Below, piece by piece: positions 1 to 11,600 of a stretch of 64,000 nt of DNA. A program made the translations under genes and the position numbers. How positions within the stretch are numbered: the stretch's first letter is position 1; each line of letters opens with the position of its first letter. Source of the stretch: Ianthella basta. Taxonomy: Eukaryota; Porifera; Demospongiae; Verongiida; Ianthellidae. The notes below the pieces were generated by a model that did no database searches, had not been told where the DNA came from, and was given only the letters and a program-made list of their open reading frames with translations. The stretch lies in assembly GCA_964019415.1 (NCBI GenBank), contig OZ025871.1, forward strand, positions 5,154,213 through 5,218,212, written 5' to 3'.

Positions 1-974
1 ATGCATTGGGTTGGTCATTAGTAATTATAATAATTAATACAACAGATTATAGCATCAATTGATTATCCCAATACAGGCACATTTACTCATGTGTGTATAC
101 ACAATCCGACCATCCTGATAGCACCTGCAATCATCATTGATCGAGACTCTCACTTCTGTTGCTTGCGTGTATATGCCCTGGAGTGTCTCCTTCATTCAGG
201 ACTCAATGTTGAATACACATGATACGATTAAGTTGCTGTACAATTTTGCTAATAATGTATGTACATACTGTGGTCACAATATACTGCAACCGCCAACTAA
301 CATAAGATGCTAGTCACCATATGGTGGAAGTGATGGTGACGGTAGCGGGGATGTTCATACTGACATTACACAATGTGAGCATTTGGTCACATGACTGAAA
401 ATGGCCGATATCATGTTTCTTGTAATTAGCTTGCACCATTTTCAGCATCTTCAAGGATCCTTTTGGTCCTCCAGTGTGTTGTTTCTTGCCAAGAGCATCT
501 GCATAGGAGTGCAGGATTGCAATCCAAGGTGTTTTCTGTGGTTACAAACCTAGTCAGTAACACCTGACAGTTTCCTTTATCATCACCCCTGTACTCGGTG
601 TTGTGTTGTCACCCACATGGTACCATTGTTTGCAACATACATTTCATCCACTAGTTTCTACCGGTCATCACCATCACTTTGACTGTCATTGTCACCTTGA
701 TGGTAGATAACATGTAGTGTGACTGACAAATTGTGACCGTAATGTCACCACTATTTCTACTGCAGTGTTATTGCTGCCTAAAGTAGCCTACCTCCCCTAA
801 ACCCCTGCTACTATATACCAACACAGTACAGGGTACCTTCTTAGATCTGAAATATTGAATGACAGTAATGGTGCTGGTATCATACCGAAGTAGGCCATTA
901 TATTGTACTGTGTTAGTGTTTGTGGAACAGTCATGAACAGACTATTACTAACTGTAATGTACTGTTTCTTGTAG

Positions 975-1209
975 GTGTACATGATTCCTGACAAGGTGGG
1001 CAGTCTATCCCATCACTTGCTAGGCAGGAAATGTTGCAAGACGTTTAAATTGGTTCTGAAACAGATGGCTGCACCAGTCGCCAAGTCCCTTCAGCAAGCT
1101 GTGGCAGTTGGTCTGTTCATCTACCAAGTCCTTTCATCACTTCTATCGATAGCGGCTCACTCTTGTTCAGCTGAGAGCAAGAGAAGTCACAGTGCAGCTT
1201 CATCAGCAG
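975..1209 (+). CDS. possible coding exon of unknown function
   Basis: This open frame is bounded by an acceptor (TTTCTTGTAG) and a donor (CAG|GTACAG). It encodes about 78 residues rich in Ser, Leu and Ala with a hydrophobic central part. A second open block, 1310-1419, follows after CGATTGTAG with a compatible phase 1 and encodes a Cys-rich start (SSCRHCKNC) and a hydrophobic run. The two fit each other but do not join 2327-2465 in phase, so membership of the NLR gene is unproven. They may belong to a separate upstream gene, or be chance. No family is recognised. Confidence 0.25.
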
Positions 1210-1953
1210 GTACAGTGAACGTTATGCCAGCAACTGGTCTTCCTAAATATGTATTGCATAATTATGTGACACATATTACACTAGTGATGTTTATTACTGT
1301 CGATTGTAGGGTCAAGCTGCCGGCACTGCAAGAACTGCATTTCCAAGTACATCTTTGCTGTGAATTCTTTGAGTGTAGTCATTACCTGCATTTCGGTTAG
1401 GAAGAGGTCAGTTCTGATGGTAATGCACATCATGCTAGCTGCTGTCATTGTACGTTGTTGCCATGCATTATGTGATACACAAGGGCCCGTCACAGAAATG
1501 GAGCGGCTGGAGCAATTTTTCATTTGAAGGCTGACCAGCCTATAGGTACCTGCTACTACCTGTACTGGGTTGGGAGACCACAGATGTGTTGAATAACGTG
1601 TTAACCATTGGCATAAAAGATTGGTTAGGATATAGAGATGTTTCAGGAATCCACAATGTATGTGTATAGAGGTGTCACTGTGTCTGAATAAATGTACTTC
1701 TTGGAAACCTAATGTGCTTAGGAAGCCCATTTAGTGATGAAATGCACGTATGATGCTTCCATCATACACCTTGTTCTTATTTCATTACATTCTTCCATGT
1801 TCCAATTAGATCTTGCCGTAATTTAGAGGTTGGTGTGGGTGATATGCTGTTAATGAATTAATTGCCTCATACCATGCAATTACTTGTGAATCAGATGGTC
1901 TGGTGTGATTTAATAGTGCCTTGATATGCCCATGGCTAAGTATATATCATATG

Positions 1954-2108
1954 CAGTAGGACCCCTCTAATGTGGACACCCTTTGGAACAAGAAAAGTGT
2001 TCTCATTTCAGGAGAAGCTTACATTTGTTGAATAGGATGGGACAATTAGCAGTGTCCACATTGGGGCAGTGTCCACTTTTCAGGGTGTCCACAGGCTGAG
2101 TTCCACTG
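1954..2108. mobile_element. MITE, about 155 bp, imperfect terminal inverted repeats
   Basis: The left end CAGTAGGACCCCTCTAATGT, followed by GGACACCCT, matches the reverse complement of the right end (CAGTGGAACTCAGCCTGT, then GGACACCCT). The right side is flanked by TA. The end sequence resembles pogo/Tc1-type terminal repeats. There is no coding capacity. A similar element sits at 61218-61394. Confidence 0.5.
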
Positions 2109-2326
2109 TAACTATTTTAGCTGCCATATCTCCTGGTGAACTGAATATTGGAACGTACTTGCTGATCCATACATTATTACATAGCTTCAATTTCATTGAA
2201 TAGAGTTTTGCTATACTATCTCTATTCATAATGTATCAATTTTTGTTGAATGCTATTTATTTACTGTATTGTGCAATTGTTATGTAACCTCTGTGCTAAC
2301 AGATTTTACTATTTCTACTTTCGTAG

Positions 2327-2465
2327 CTGCGGAATGGACCAGATCATTTTTAATGCGTTAGCTGGTGGGCTAGCTCAACAAGTGCAAACAGCCAAGAAGG
2401 GTGCCAGAAGGAAGTGTGGTTGTTCATCAAGGTCATTCTCCATTCAGTGGACCTATGAGATACCA
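2327..2465 (+). CDS. possible upstream exon of the NLR gene (alternative N-terminus)
   Basis: An open stretch lies between a good acceptor (TTTCGTAG) and a strong donor (GTGAGT). It contains an ATG at 2334 and reads MDQIIFNALAGGLAQQVQ before a basic, cysteine-containing part. It ends in phase 0. The 3' acceptor at 2560 opens the 2A exon in phase 0 after a 95-bp intron, so the two would splice in frame and place about 44 residues ahead of the hydrophobic 2A segment. This would turn a cleavable signal into an internal hydrophobic 2A with a separate upstream peptide. No domain is recognised. It could be chance. Confidence 0.35.
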
Positions 2466-2545
2466 GTGAGTACAATGACACTCCAGCTGCAGCTAGCACA
2501 GTGTCATGTTTGTGTCGATAGTCATTTCCATCACTCCTTGTTACG

Positions 2546-2678
2546 ATGCTCTCCTCACAGGTCCTACCCTTGTTGGCTCAGGCTGTATCTGTTACATTTC
2601 TCAGCCTCCTGTTGATCTTGGCTGGAGATGTAGAGGTCAATCCTGGCCCTGGAAAGGGGAAGGAGAGGGCAGCGTCAG
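2546..2678 (+). CDS. NLR exon 1: signal-like segment with 2A-like motif
   Basis: Translation from the ATG at 2546 gives a short N-terminus, a hydrophobic stretch (about residues 6-26) and LLLILAGDVEVNPGP, in which GDVEVNPGP (2624-2650) fits the 2A consensus D(V/I)ExNPGP. At 2A motifs the ribosome skips the Gly-Pro bond, giving two products from one reading frame. Sea-urchin NLRs are known to carry such a combined signal sequence/2A, and skipping decides between secretory and cytoplasmic fate. A basic GKGKER tail follows. The exon ends at CAG|GTTTGT in phase 1 and fits exon 2. A competing reading uses the acceptor CTCCTCACAG at 2560 and joins an upstream exon (see 2327-2465). The motif could also derive from a LINE 5' end, but the phase-matched CARD exon favours the NLR. 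Confidence 0.8.
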
Positions 2679-5600
2679 GTTTGTCATTACCTTGTTAGTT
2701 TTCTCAGTATACGTATGGCACTGTGACATTGGTTTATTGTGGCAGGCATTGACGTTGGGTATATTGTAGGGCCTGGCAACATTTCAATTGCTTCAGACTT
2801 CATAATAATATAGCAATACTAGCAAGAATGACCACTTCCGGTGGGCTTACCTGCTCTGGTGCATCATAATTTTATGCTGGCATTGATCAGCCTTGGACAT
2901 GGCCGTGTGCATCAGCAGCAAGCAGTATTCTTAGCTGCACACACTAGTTTGCACTGCAGTTTGTGTTTGCCCCTATAATTATTGTTTTCAGTTAGGTATT
3001 CATTTGGCTTCATGTGTGTAATGATGTATATTTCTGTCTTGCAAATGGCAGCTCTCATGTTGTACTTCACCGTCTCTCAATCGAACGAAATGTGTTAATA
3101 GAGTGATGCTAATAATAATGAAAGACTGTTTAAAGAGATTATCATGGATGAACTTTGTAACTGGCCTTACTCGTTGCTCTTTATCTGCTAGGCTCATAAG
3201 CATCTTTATTCCTACTAGCTGAATGCCCGCCCTTCGGGTGGGTTCCCAGCATATCGTTTAAAATTGGAGCGTTTAACCAATCGAAACCGTCCATTTAATT
3301 GGGAGCATTCCATGGACTCGCTCCGTAAAACTCCGTGTGTACAGAAATTTACTTATGTTAATTCATTTCGTTTAAAGGAGTCCAGCGGCGAAGGCACTAA
3401 CCACCTTAGGTCACCCCCCGTATTGCTGTGATATACTCTTCCACGTTTGGCGAAGATTGGTGAAAAATTGAAGGAGGAGTTCGTGCACAACCAAACACAA
3501 TCTTATTCCTATCCCTTAGATATGGTGGCAACCGTAAAAGTGGCAAGAACTCGGATGGAAAGACCTTATACAAAATTTTGGCTCGGCGAGGTTAGTCACA
3601 GTAGGCCTCTTCGTAATCCTACCACGTTTCGTGAAGTTCGGTCCAGAATTGAAGGAGATTATCCCGGACAACGAAAATGTGCGTTATGTTTATTATAGTA
3701 AGATTTCACCATGTATCCAAAGAAGGCAAGTGTTTCTAGAAAAGGTTAAGTAATAAAATTGCAGTAGAAAGCTTACCTACATAACTGTTCTCCTGCGAGT
3801 TACAACCCCAAATACAAAAAGTTGAATGACCAGTTGGCCAATAATGCTGGAGGCAAGCAAATCATGGCATTATAACTTAGGGCAGGCTTTTAGCCAAAAT
3901 ACTCCTCCAGACTCAAAGTAACATTTAACAAGTACATCCTCATTCAGAGTGTTACGTAGATCAAAGGCAGTCAGCAAAGTATTTTGACAGTTTGGTAGGC
4001 ATGTTTTCACTGGGTGACTGGCTGTTCTGGAAGCTAGAAACTCCTGAGAACCCAACACAATGGCATTTTGATGTATCGTCAAGGCCATCAGCAATGCTGC
4101 ATCCCTAGCTATCTAAACTATTGAACATACACGACCCGGGGCAACTGCCAGCAAGTAGTTTGAGTTCCAGGGAAGAGGACAGTAGGAAGAGCCAACTACG
4201 GAGTGAAAGAGTGCAGACAGTGGAGGGTAGTTTGAAGTTTTGGGACAGGTTGAGAGCTAAGTGGAACATGGTTGAACACAGTGAAGGGGAAAGGGTTTAA
4301 AGAATGTGGGACGAATTCAAAGGAGGTATCTTAGTGGTAGTTGAAGAAGTGTATGAGAAATGTTGAAGAGATAAAAGAATTGGATTGAATGATTCTCCAC
4401 TGGATGTTGGAGTAAGGAAGTAGAAGCAGCTATCAGGAAAAGAAGATAGCATACAAGATTTAGGTCCACATGAAAACTGATGATGCAAGAGATGGGTACC
4501 TTGGTGCTAAGAAAAAGCTAGACAAGTGGTAAGGAAGATTAATATATGGAATGGATCAAGTTTGGTGAGTTCCTCCAGCATGACTTTGTAAATAATCAAT
4601 GGTAGTTTTGGGGGAAGATAAGTGCAGCAATGAAGGGGACGCAGGAAGTGGGGGAAAGTATGTGATGAGAATGAGCTGGTGATTTGTGAGGAGAGAGAGG
4701 TGAGGCCAATGGACAGCTGCAGCAAACGGTGCATGTGGTTAGGGAAGTACAAGGAAGAGAAGCCCAGCTGGAGGAGACTGTAGATGACATTACTACAGAG
4801 GAAGTACATAGAAGTATTGCTAGCCAAGAGTTAAGACTGAGAAAACACCCACCACGGGTGTGTGGGATAAGCGGTGAAATGCTGAAGCCTGGGGGAGAAA
4901 TACGTAGTAGTAGAAATACGTAGTAGAAGCCCACGGGGAGGAAACTGTAGATGACATTACTACAGAGGAGGTACATAGAAGTATTGCTAGAGTAAAGAAT
5001 AGAAAACACCATGGGTGTGTGGGATAAGTGGTGAAGTGCTGAAGGCTGGGGGAGAAATACGTAGTAGTAGAATGGTTGCATAGAATTATGAGCAAAGCAT
5101 GGACGAGTGCATGGCATGCCGATGATGGTGTCTTCCAGAAAACCGCTAGTGATCCCAGTACATAAGAAGGGTAGCAAACTTCAATGTAAGAACTGCCGAG
5201 GGATCAGTCTGCTAAGTATATCTGGTAAGGTGTATACTAAGATATTGTTCAGAGGATGAGAGACATTACTGAAGGGATGATATTGGTGGATCAATCGGCG
5301 TTCCAGAAGAAAAGAAATTGTACGGACCAGCTGTTTACTGTCAGGATGTAAAATGAACAGGTTATTGCGAAAAACAAAGAAATGTTCATGGTATGTGTGG
5401 ACCTAGAACAAGCCTACAATGCCATAAACAGGGAGATGACATGGAATTCGCTGGAAGAGTATTATGGAATCACAATGCTTATTGACAGCAGTATGATCAA
5501 TACACGTGAAGTGTGAGGCATGTGAGAAATTGTAAGGAGGTAAATCAAACTGGTTCCAGGTGGAGCAAGGTGTGAGGTAGGGTTGTGTGATATCACCATG

Positions 5601-8600
5601 TCTCTTCAATATGTGCATAGACCACATTTTGAGGGAGGCAATGGAGAGGTTTAGTAGAGGAGTCAAAGTGGACGAAAGAAACGTGCAGCTTCTACTATTT
5701 GCAGATGACCTAATGCTGGTGGCTAAGAAAGAGGAGTATGTAGTGAGTATTCTAAGGATCTTGGATGATGTGATGGCGAAAAGGAATATGAAAATGAAAT
5801 GAGGTAAGGCAATAGTTGTGAAAAAGGAGGAGGCTCATGCAATGTTTTGGTGAAGGGAATGGAGGATTGAGGAAGTGAAAGTGATGAAGTATCTCGGGAC
5901 AATTTTCAATAAAGAAGAGTCATGCGAAGATGCAGTGGATGGTAGAATTAAGTATACATGCTGAACCATTGGGCACTGAAGTAGTAGGTCGTAGATCGGA
6001 AGGAACTAAGCAAGACCACACAGTTGAGAGTGTATATATATGCTATCCTAAAGCCTACACTACTTTATGGCAGTGAAACGTGGACACTACAGACCAGGCA
6101 CATGTATGAAGAAGCTGCAGGAAACAGTGATGAGATACCATTGAGGAAGTGTCAGGAATTGATAGGCTAAGAAGTGATGACATTAGAGAGAGACTGTGGC
6201 AGGAATGTGTTGTAGAGACTCTACTAAGAAGGGGCAATGGAGGAGGAAGATTGATGAAGAGGAGAGTATCGCAAAGACAGTATATTTGGAGGAAATGTCA
6301 GGAAAGAGACCAAGAGGGAGAACGAGACAAGATGGGAAGATGGCTCGATTTGACAATGTATACAGAACTATATTCATGAACTAGTTATATATGTAGGCAT
6401 ATTATTATTATTGCAACTGTTCCAGGTATGTATGTATTCTAGCTACCTCCTGCCTAGGAGAAAGAGCTATTGCTGGTTTGATGATTGATTTATTGATTGA
6501 ACTACATAATTATTTGTACACATGCACTATTATGTGTGACTTGATTATGGCAGAAGCACATAATAAGAAAAATGGAGGGAGTGCGCTCCTGATGCTAGTC
6601 ATATATTATCGAAAAGAACATAAGTACAGAGAGTCACTACATGTACCCCTCAGATACCATGCACACAGGGCAGGATCAGGATCAGGATCAGTAAATCTTA
6701 TTTAACATGGGGAACCATTAGCCAATGGCTACTTTTAGTGGCACCTAGAAAACATAATGAAACAATCATATTTAGTTACAAATAATTATAATTATTATTA
6801 TTATTATACAGCTGAATAATTGAAATACTGAAATTGAATAAGTGTACATAGTGAAATAACAGTAATTATGTAAATTGATAATTGAATGAATAATCAGAAA
6901 GGGTTGGTTCTCTAATACCAGCTTCACAACAGGGTTGAAAACCTTGCCGACGTTTCGACCAGATGCTCTGGTCTTCTTCAGGGCGAAGATCTGAAGAAGA
7001 AGACCAGAGCATCTGGTCGAAACGTCGGCAAGGTTTTCAACCCTGTTGTGAAGCTGGTATAAGAGAACCAACCCTTTCTGATGCCTGAGCCAGCTGAGAA
7101 GCCCTCACTTCATGAATGAATAATAAAATAAAATTAATAATTAATAATAATAAATGATGCTACAATATTACTAATAATATGGATAAGTAAATAAGAGACA
7201 ACTAAAGCAGAAACTATTAAAAACATGCAGCCTAGTCATCATTAGCAGCGGGGGAATAAGCCCCGCAAATGGCAAAATGCAATCTAGTCAATGTCGCTGG
7301 CAGGAAGCGATCCCAGCATGGAGGCCGCATAGCCCACTTGGATGGCGCTGGAGAGGCGCTGGAGCAGGTAGGCAAATGAACTGGGCTCTCCAGTTACAGA
7401 CCTGAGGCATTTGCCGAGGTTTCGGAGAAAAGACATGGACTCAGGCCCTACTGTTCCACAGGTTTCAAAGGCTACAGGCTGGAACAGGTAGGCGTGATCC
7501 AAATGGGCATACTTCTTAGCCTTCCCAGACTCGGCAAGTGCAGCGGCTCCACCAGCCTCTCTGGCTGTAGTTGGCTTGTGAGAGTCACAAGAGGTGTCTA
7601 CACATGTGGCGTCCCACACAAGGAATCTTCCGTTGGACCAGGGTATCATTGTCACTCCGTCTGGGCGTTTGCCGTCTTCCCGGAACAGATTGGATGGTTC
7701 CAATCTGCTGGGTATGTTAGCAGAGGCCAGGGAGTGATGGATGATACTGTTTAGCATGTGATGACGGGGGACTCTCCCTTTGCTGAACCTACAGCTCAGC
7801 CCATGATGACCAAATTCATCTACAGGATGACTGCAGGAGCTGCAGGGGTGTGGTAGACAAATGGGAGCACCGACACGCAGGCCAATGGCTGTGCGAAGCG
7901 CATCATCTGACATGCGGAGGCCCAAAAAGGAGATTGGGAGTGCGTTAAGCCAAGCTCCAGACTCGCGGGAGCTTGCCCCGAGGATACGGGAACGGGAGGT
8001 CTGGTCAACACACCGGGCCAGGAGGTTGTCAAGGTGAAACTGGATAATGGGCAGGTCCCAAGACTTCTGATGATTCAAGTTGGTGGGGAGGGGGGTGTCT
8101 GCTGGCAGAGCACCCTTCCAAGCAGTGAGTGCACGGTCCTTGGAAATGTATGGGACAGACAGAAGGTGAGGTGGTAAGAGCTTTAACATGAGTTCGGAGG
8201 CTCCGTCAGCAGAAGCCAAAAAGGCAGACGGTGCAAGACTAGAGCAGCTCCGGAACCCAAGGCCACCCTGGTTGACAGGAAGGGTCGCTTGGCACCAAGA
8301 CAAATCATCAAGTTCAAAGCAGATGTTGGTTATCCTGGAGACAATAGACCTTAATAAGTTGTCCCAAGTTTCCAAGAAGGGAGATGAGAAGGCAGGGGAT
8401 GTCCGCAGGATGTGCAGGAGTTTTGGGATGGAGAAAGAATGGCGGAGAATGGTAATGGCGTCATGCATGGACAGATGGCACAGTCGCTCCCCATGCAATT
8501 AGCTTCAATTGATGTAGTTGTTCCTGCAAAGAAAGGTGCATGGCTGCACCACCTAATGGGGATCCCAACAATTGAGCATGCTCGACATCAGTGAACTGCA

Positions 8601-11600
8601 AATCAGGGAGAGATGAGAGGAGGGAGGAAACAAGGTTACAAATTAGCCTGCCTATACTGTCTGATCATTGCTATTGCATGCATGCTTGAGTCAAATGTCA
8701 TGGCCATTGCAAACAGTATCTTGCAGCACTGTGCAATCAATGTACGTGGCACACAACTGGAGCCGGCAAATGGCAGTGGATAGCTGCCCCTGCCGAGCCG
8801 GTGATGCGATGCTTAGTGAGCAGGGCTGAAGGCTGAACTTAACGCGTAGCTAGACATGCACTTCATTCTTGTATTGATTTACTATGTAATAGTTATAGAC
8901 CTCTTAGTTTGTGATACGATGCATACACAGCACGAGACCCTCAGGCGTTTCGCTTGCTCGTAGCTACGTATACACATACACTTCTGTTCACTCTTGTATT
9001 GATTTGCTATAATATAAATGTAGAAGCTGCACCGTAGAAGCAGCAATATATTAGGCATATGTGAGATCATGCAGTAGCAGTTCTGTTTAAGTGTATAATG
9101 GAAAACCCAGTTGCCAGTACATTTGTTCCTCTTTCCCACTGTTATATCTCAGGGAGCAGCACTCAGCCCATAAGTACATGGAATGCTGATGCAGTAGTAT
9201 CCCTGAGAGAGAAACTGAAACTTAATGTATTATTGCATATGGGACTCATTGATAAACTGGCGAAGGCAGCAGGTGGGTTTATGAGTCATTATGAAGAACA
9301 AGCAGTAAGAGAAGTATCTGGTAACATTGAAAGGATGGATAGAGTCATTCACATTCTTCTTGGAAAGGGAGATGATGACTTCCTCACCTTCTGCAAGATA
9401 TTGCGTGAGAGCAGCAACAGTACCTGGGCAGATGAGCTGGAAAGGATGGCTGAATGGTTCAAGAATAGTGGAAATGGTATGTATAAATGAACATTGTGTG
9501 TGTGTGTGTGTGCGTGCGTGCGTGCGTGTGTGTGTGTGCAGGTAGAAGTGGTGTGTTCATGTGCATGTAATTGTGTGTGTGTATATGTGTATATAATTTT
9601 ATGTGAATATATGTGATGTCATTGCTCACTTATTCAAAGTCATGCTGTATGTATTGATTCTTTCACGGTGCTGAATTCCATGTACACCGAAAGCGTCGTG
9701 ATATAAGTGATATTATATGCCATCTATGCTTTTTTGAAAGGCAGGCTTTAGAGAAAACCATTATATAAGCGCCCCTGAGCTGATTTATGCTTCTTAAATT
9801 CTGTTATCACCCTGCTGGCTTGTTCACACGTTTCACCATCACACGGTTAACATGGCAATGGGGTATGTATAATGCACGTACAACTCAGAGGAGGTTGGCC
9901 ATGCTTTCAATTGCACAACTCCATAATTATGTCACTATGCAATATGTAGCACAATGGCTGCAAGTGACCATGAAAGGAGTGAGTTGGCAGTTTTGTAAGT
10001 CTTGTCACTGCAGAAAAGGTGACTAGCTTCGCACACCCTCCCCTTGTTTCCTGCTATGCTTGCTTGTATGACAGCTTCCCATTGATAGCAGACCTAGAAT
10101 GTGAACTGTGAGCAACACAGACATTAAGAACATCTTGAACTTACTCAAGGGCTCCTTTGGGCAGCAGACTACTGTAAAAATAAGCTTGTCTGGCTATATC
10201 ACTGGTAATTTTCTCATTTAAATGTCACTAGTGAAAAATAGAGACGTTAAGATCAGCGTTTGTGGTAATGTTAATGAGGTCATGTGACCTTTAATGACAG
10301 GGAGAATTGCTTTTTGCAGTTAGCCCCTGCAGGGCAATAGATTGAAAGGGTAATCACTGGATATTACGTCAAGCCTACCAACTACACCAGTATTGGTGTT
10401 TCAGTTGGCAACCAATGATTGCCTCCCCCAGTCATCCAACAAAGATGGAAGAGCCACAGTCAGTTGTTTTGCCCTAATTGGGGCACATCAGTGTGGCATA
10501 CTGATGGTTGATGGTTGGATGACTGGCTGCTTCTGTATCCACTACAAGTTAAACACTTGTGGTGGATACTGAGGCACCAAAACTGGTGTAGTTGGTAGGT
10601 TTGGCATAATATCCAGTGATTACCCTTTCAATCTATTGCCCTGCAGTGGCTAACTGCAAAAAGCAATTCCTTTTTCCTTTTCCTTTCCAAAGCCTTTCAA
10701 CAATGCTTCAGTCGTGATGACTGTAGCCTCCCTTGTCTGTTTCTGTTGAAACCACAAGTGTTTAACTTGTGGTGGATACAGAAGCAGTTGGTAGGTTTGG
10801 CGTAATATCCAGTTATGACCCTTTCAATCTATAATGATGTGTATTGACGTCACCTATAGACATTAGTGTGTGAAGCACATATTTGATTAAGATTGTCGTT
10901 GAAGAGCTAAACATTATCTGCAAAAAATGGAACTTGAATGAAGTTATGTTTTTCTTGTCAAATTTGTATTTAGAGAGCATTCACCTACAGCACAATCAGG
11001 AAACTTGCAGCCATGGAAGATCACTGCAGTTGGTTGTGGAAAACGCCATTCTATGCGAAGGCATTGCTCTACCCATATATACTAACCTTATGTTGGAATA
11101 GCTAGCTGCAAATGAGAACAACTTCATCGGAAACCACTAACGCTCACAGGCTTCATTTAATGTCAGAATTGCTGACGAGTCACCGTAAGGGTTGCGGTTA
11201 TGTGATGCACGTGACTTTTGGCGACGTTCATTCAACATTGATCTTAACATCTCTACTACACTAAACATTTCAGTAGCTGATTCAACTAGTTTTGGTTTAT
11301 AGAGTGTGTACTTAACCCTCAGCGTGCATGCACCACAGGGTTACGGTAGTCGTCGGTGTTTGTCTGTCTCACCTTGTTCTTGCCCTACAGCCTACAAAGC
11401 GGCTTCAGAGCGACGCTAACAGCTTCAGTGCAACACTCACTCTAAAACTATCTGGGTGATTGCGCTAAAACGGCCGCATTCCAGAGCTATATAGTAACTG
11501 GACGTGTACGTTCGGCTGCAATGCAACAGGAGCCAAATGGAGAACTATATTGCACAATGTACCTGAGCAAGTAGTAGTTGACGCGCAGGGTGACAGCTGT

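Noticed and set aside
300-760. Apparent inverted similarity around GGTGACGGTAG and TCACCATCAC
   Set aside because: Matches are short and GGT/ACC-rich; no clear arms, so no element is called.
2561-2678. The 2A motif as a mere LINE fragment
   Set aside because: There is no endonuclease or RT sequence downstream, and the exon ends at a donor whose phase fits the CARD exon. Not fully excluded.
4596-5177. 193-codon minus-strand frame
   Set aside because: It is a shadow of the + strand RTE-like element, including its internal duplication.
9098-9152. ATG at 9098 as start of the CARD protein
   Set aside because: The acceptor at 9152 with matching phase to the 2A exon, and the pyrimidine-rich run before it, make this stretch intronic.
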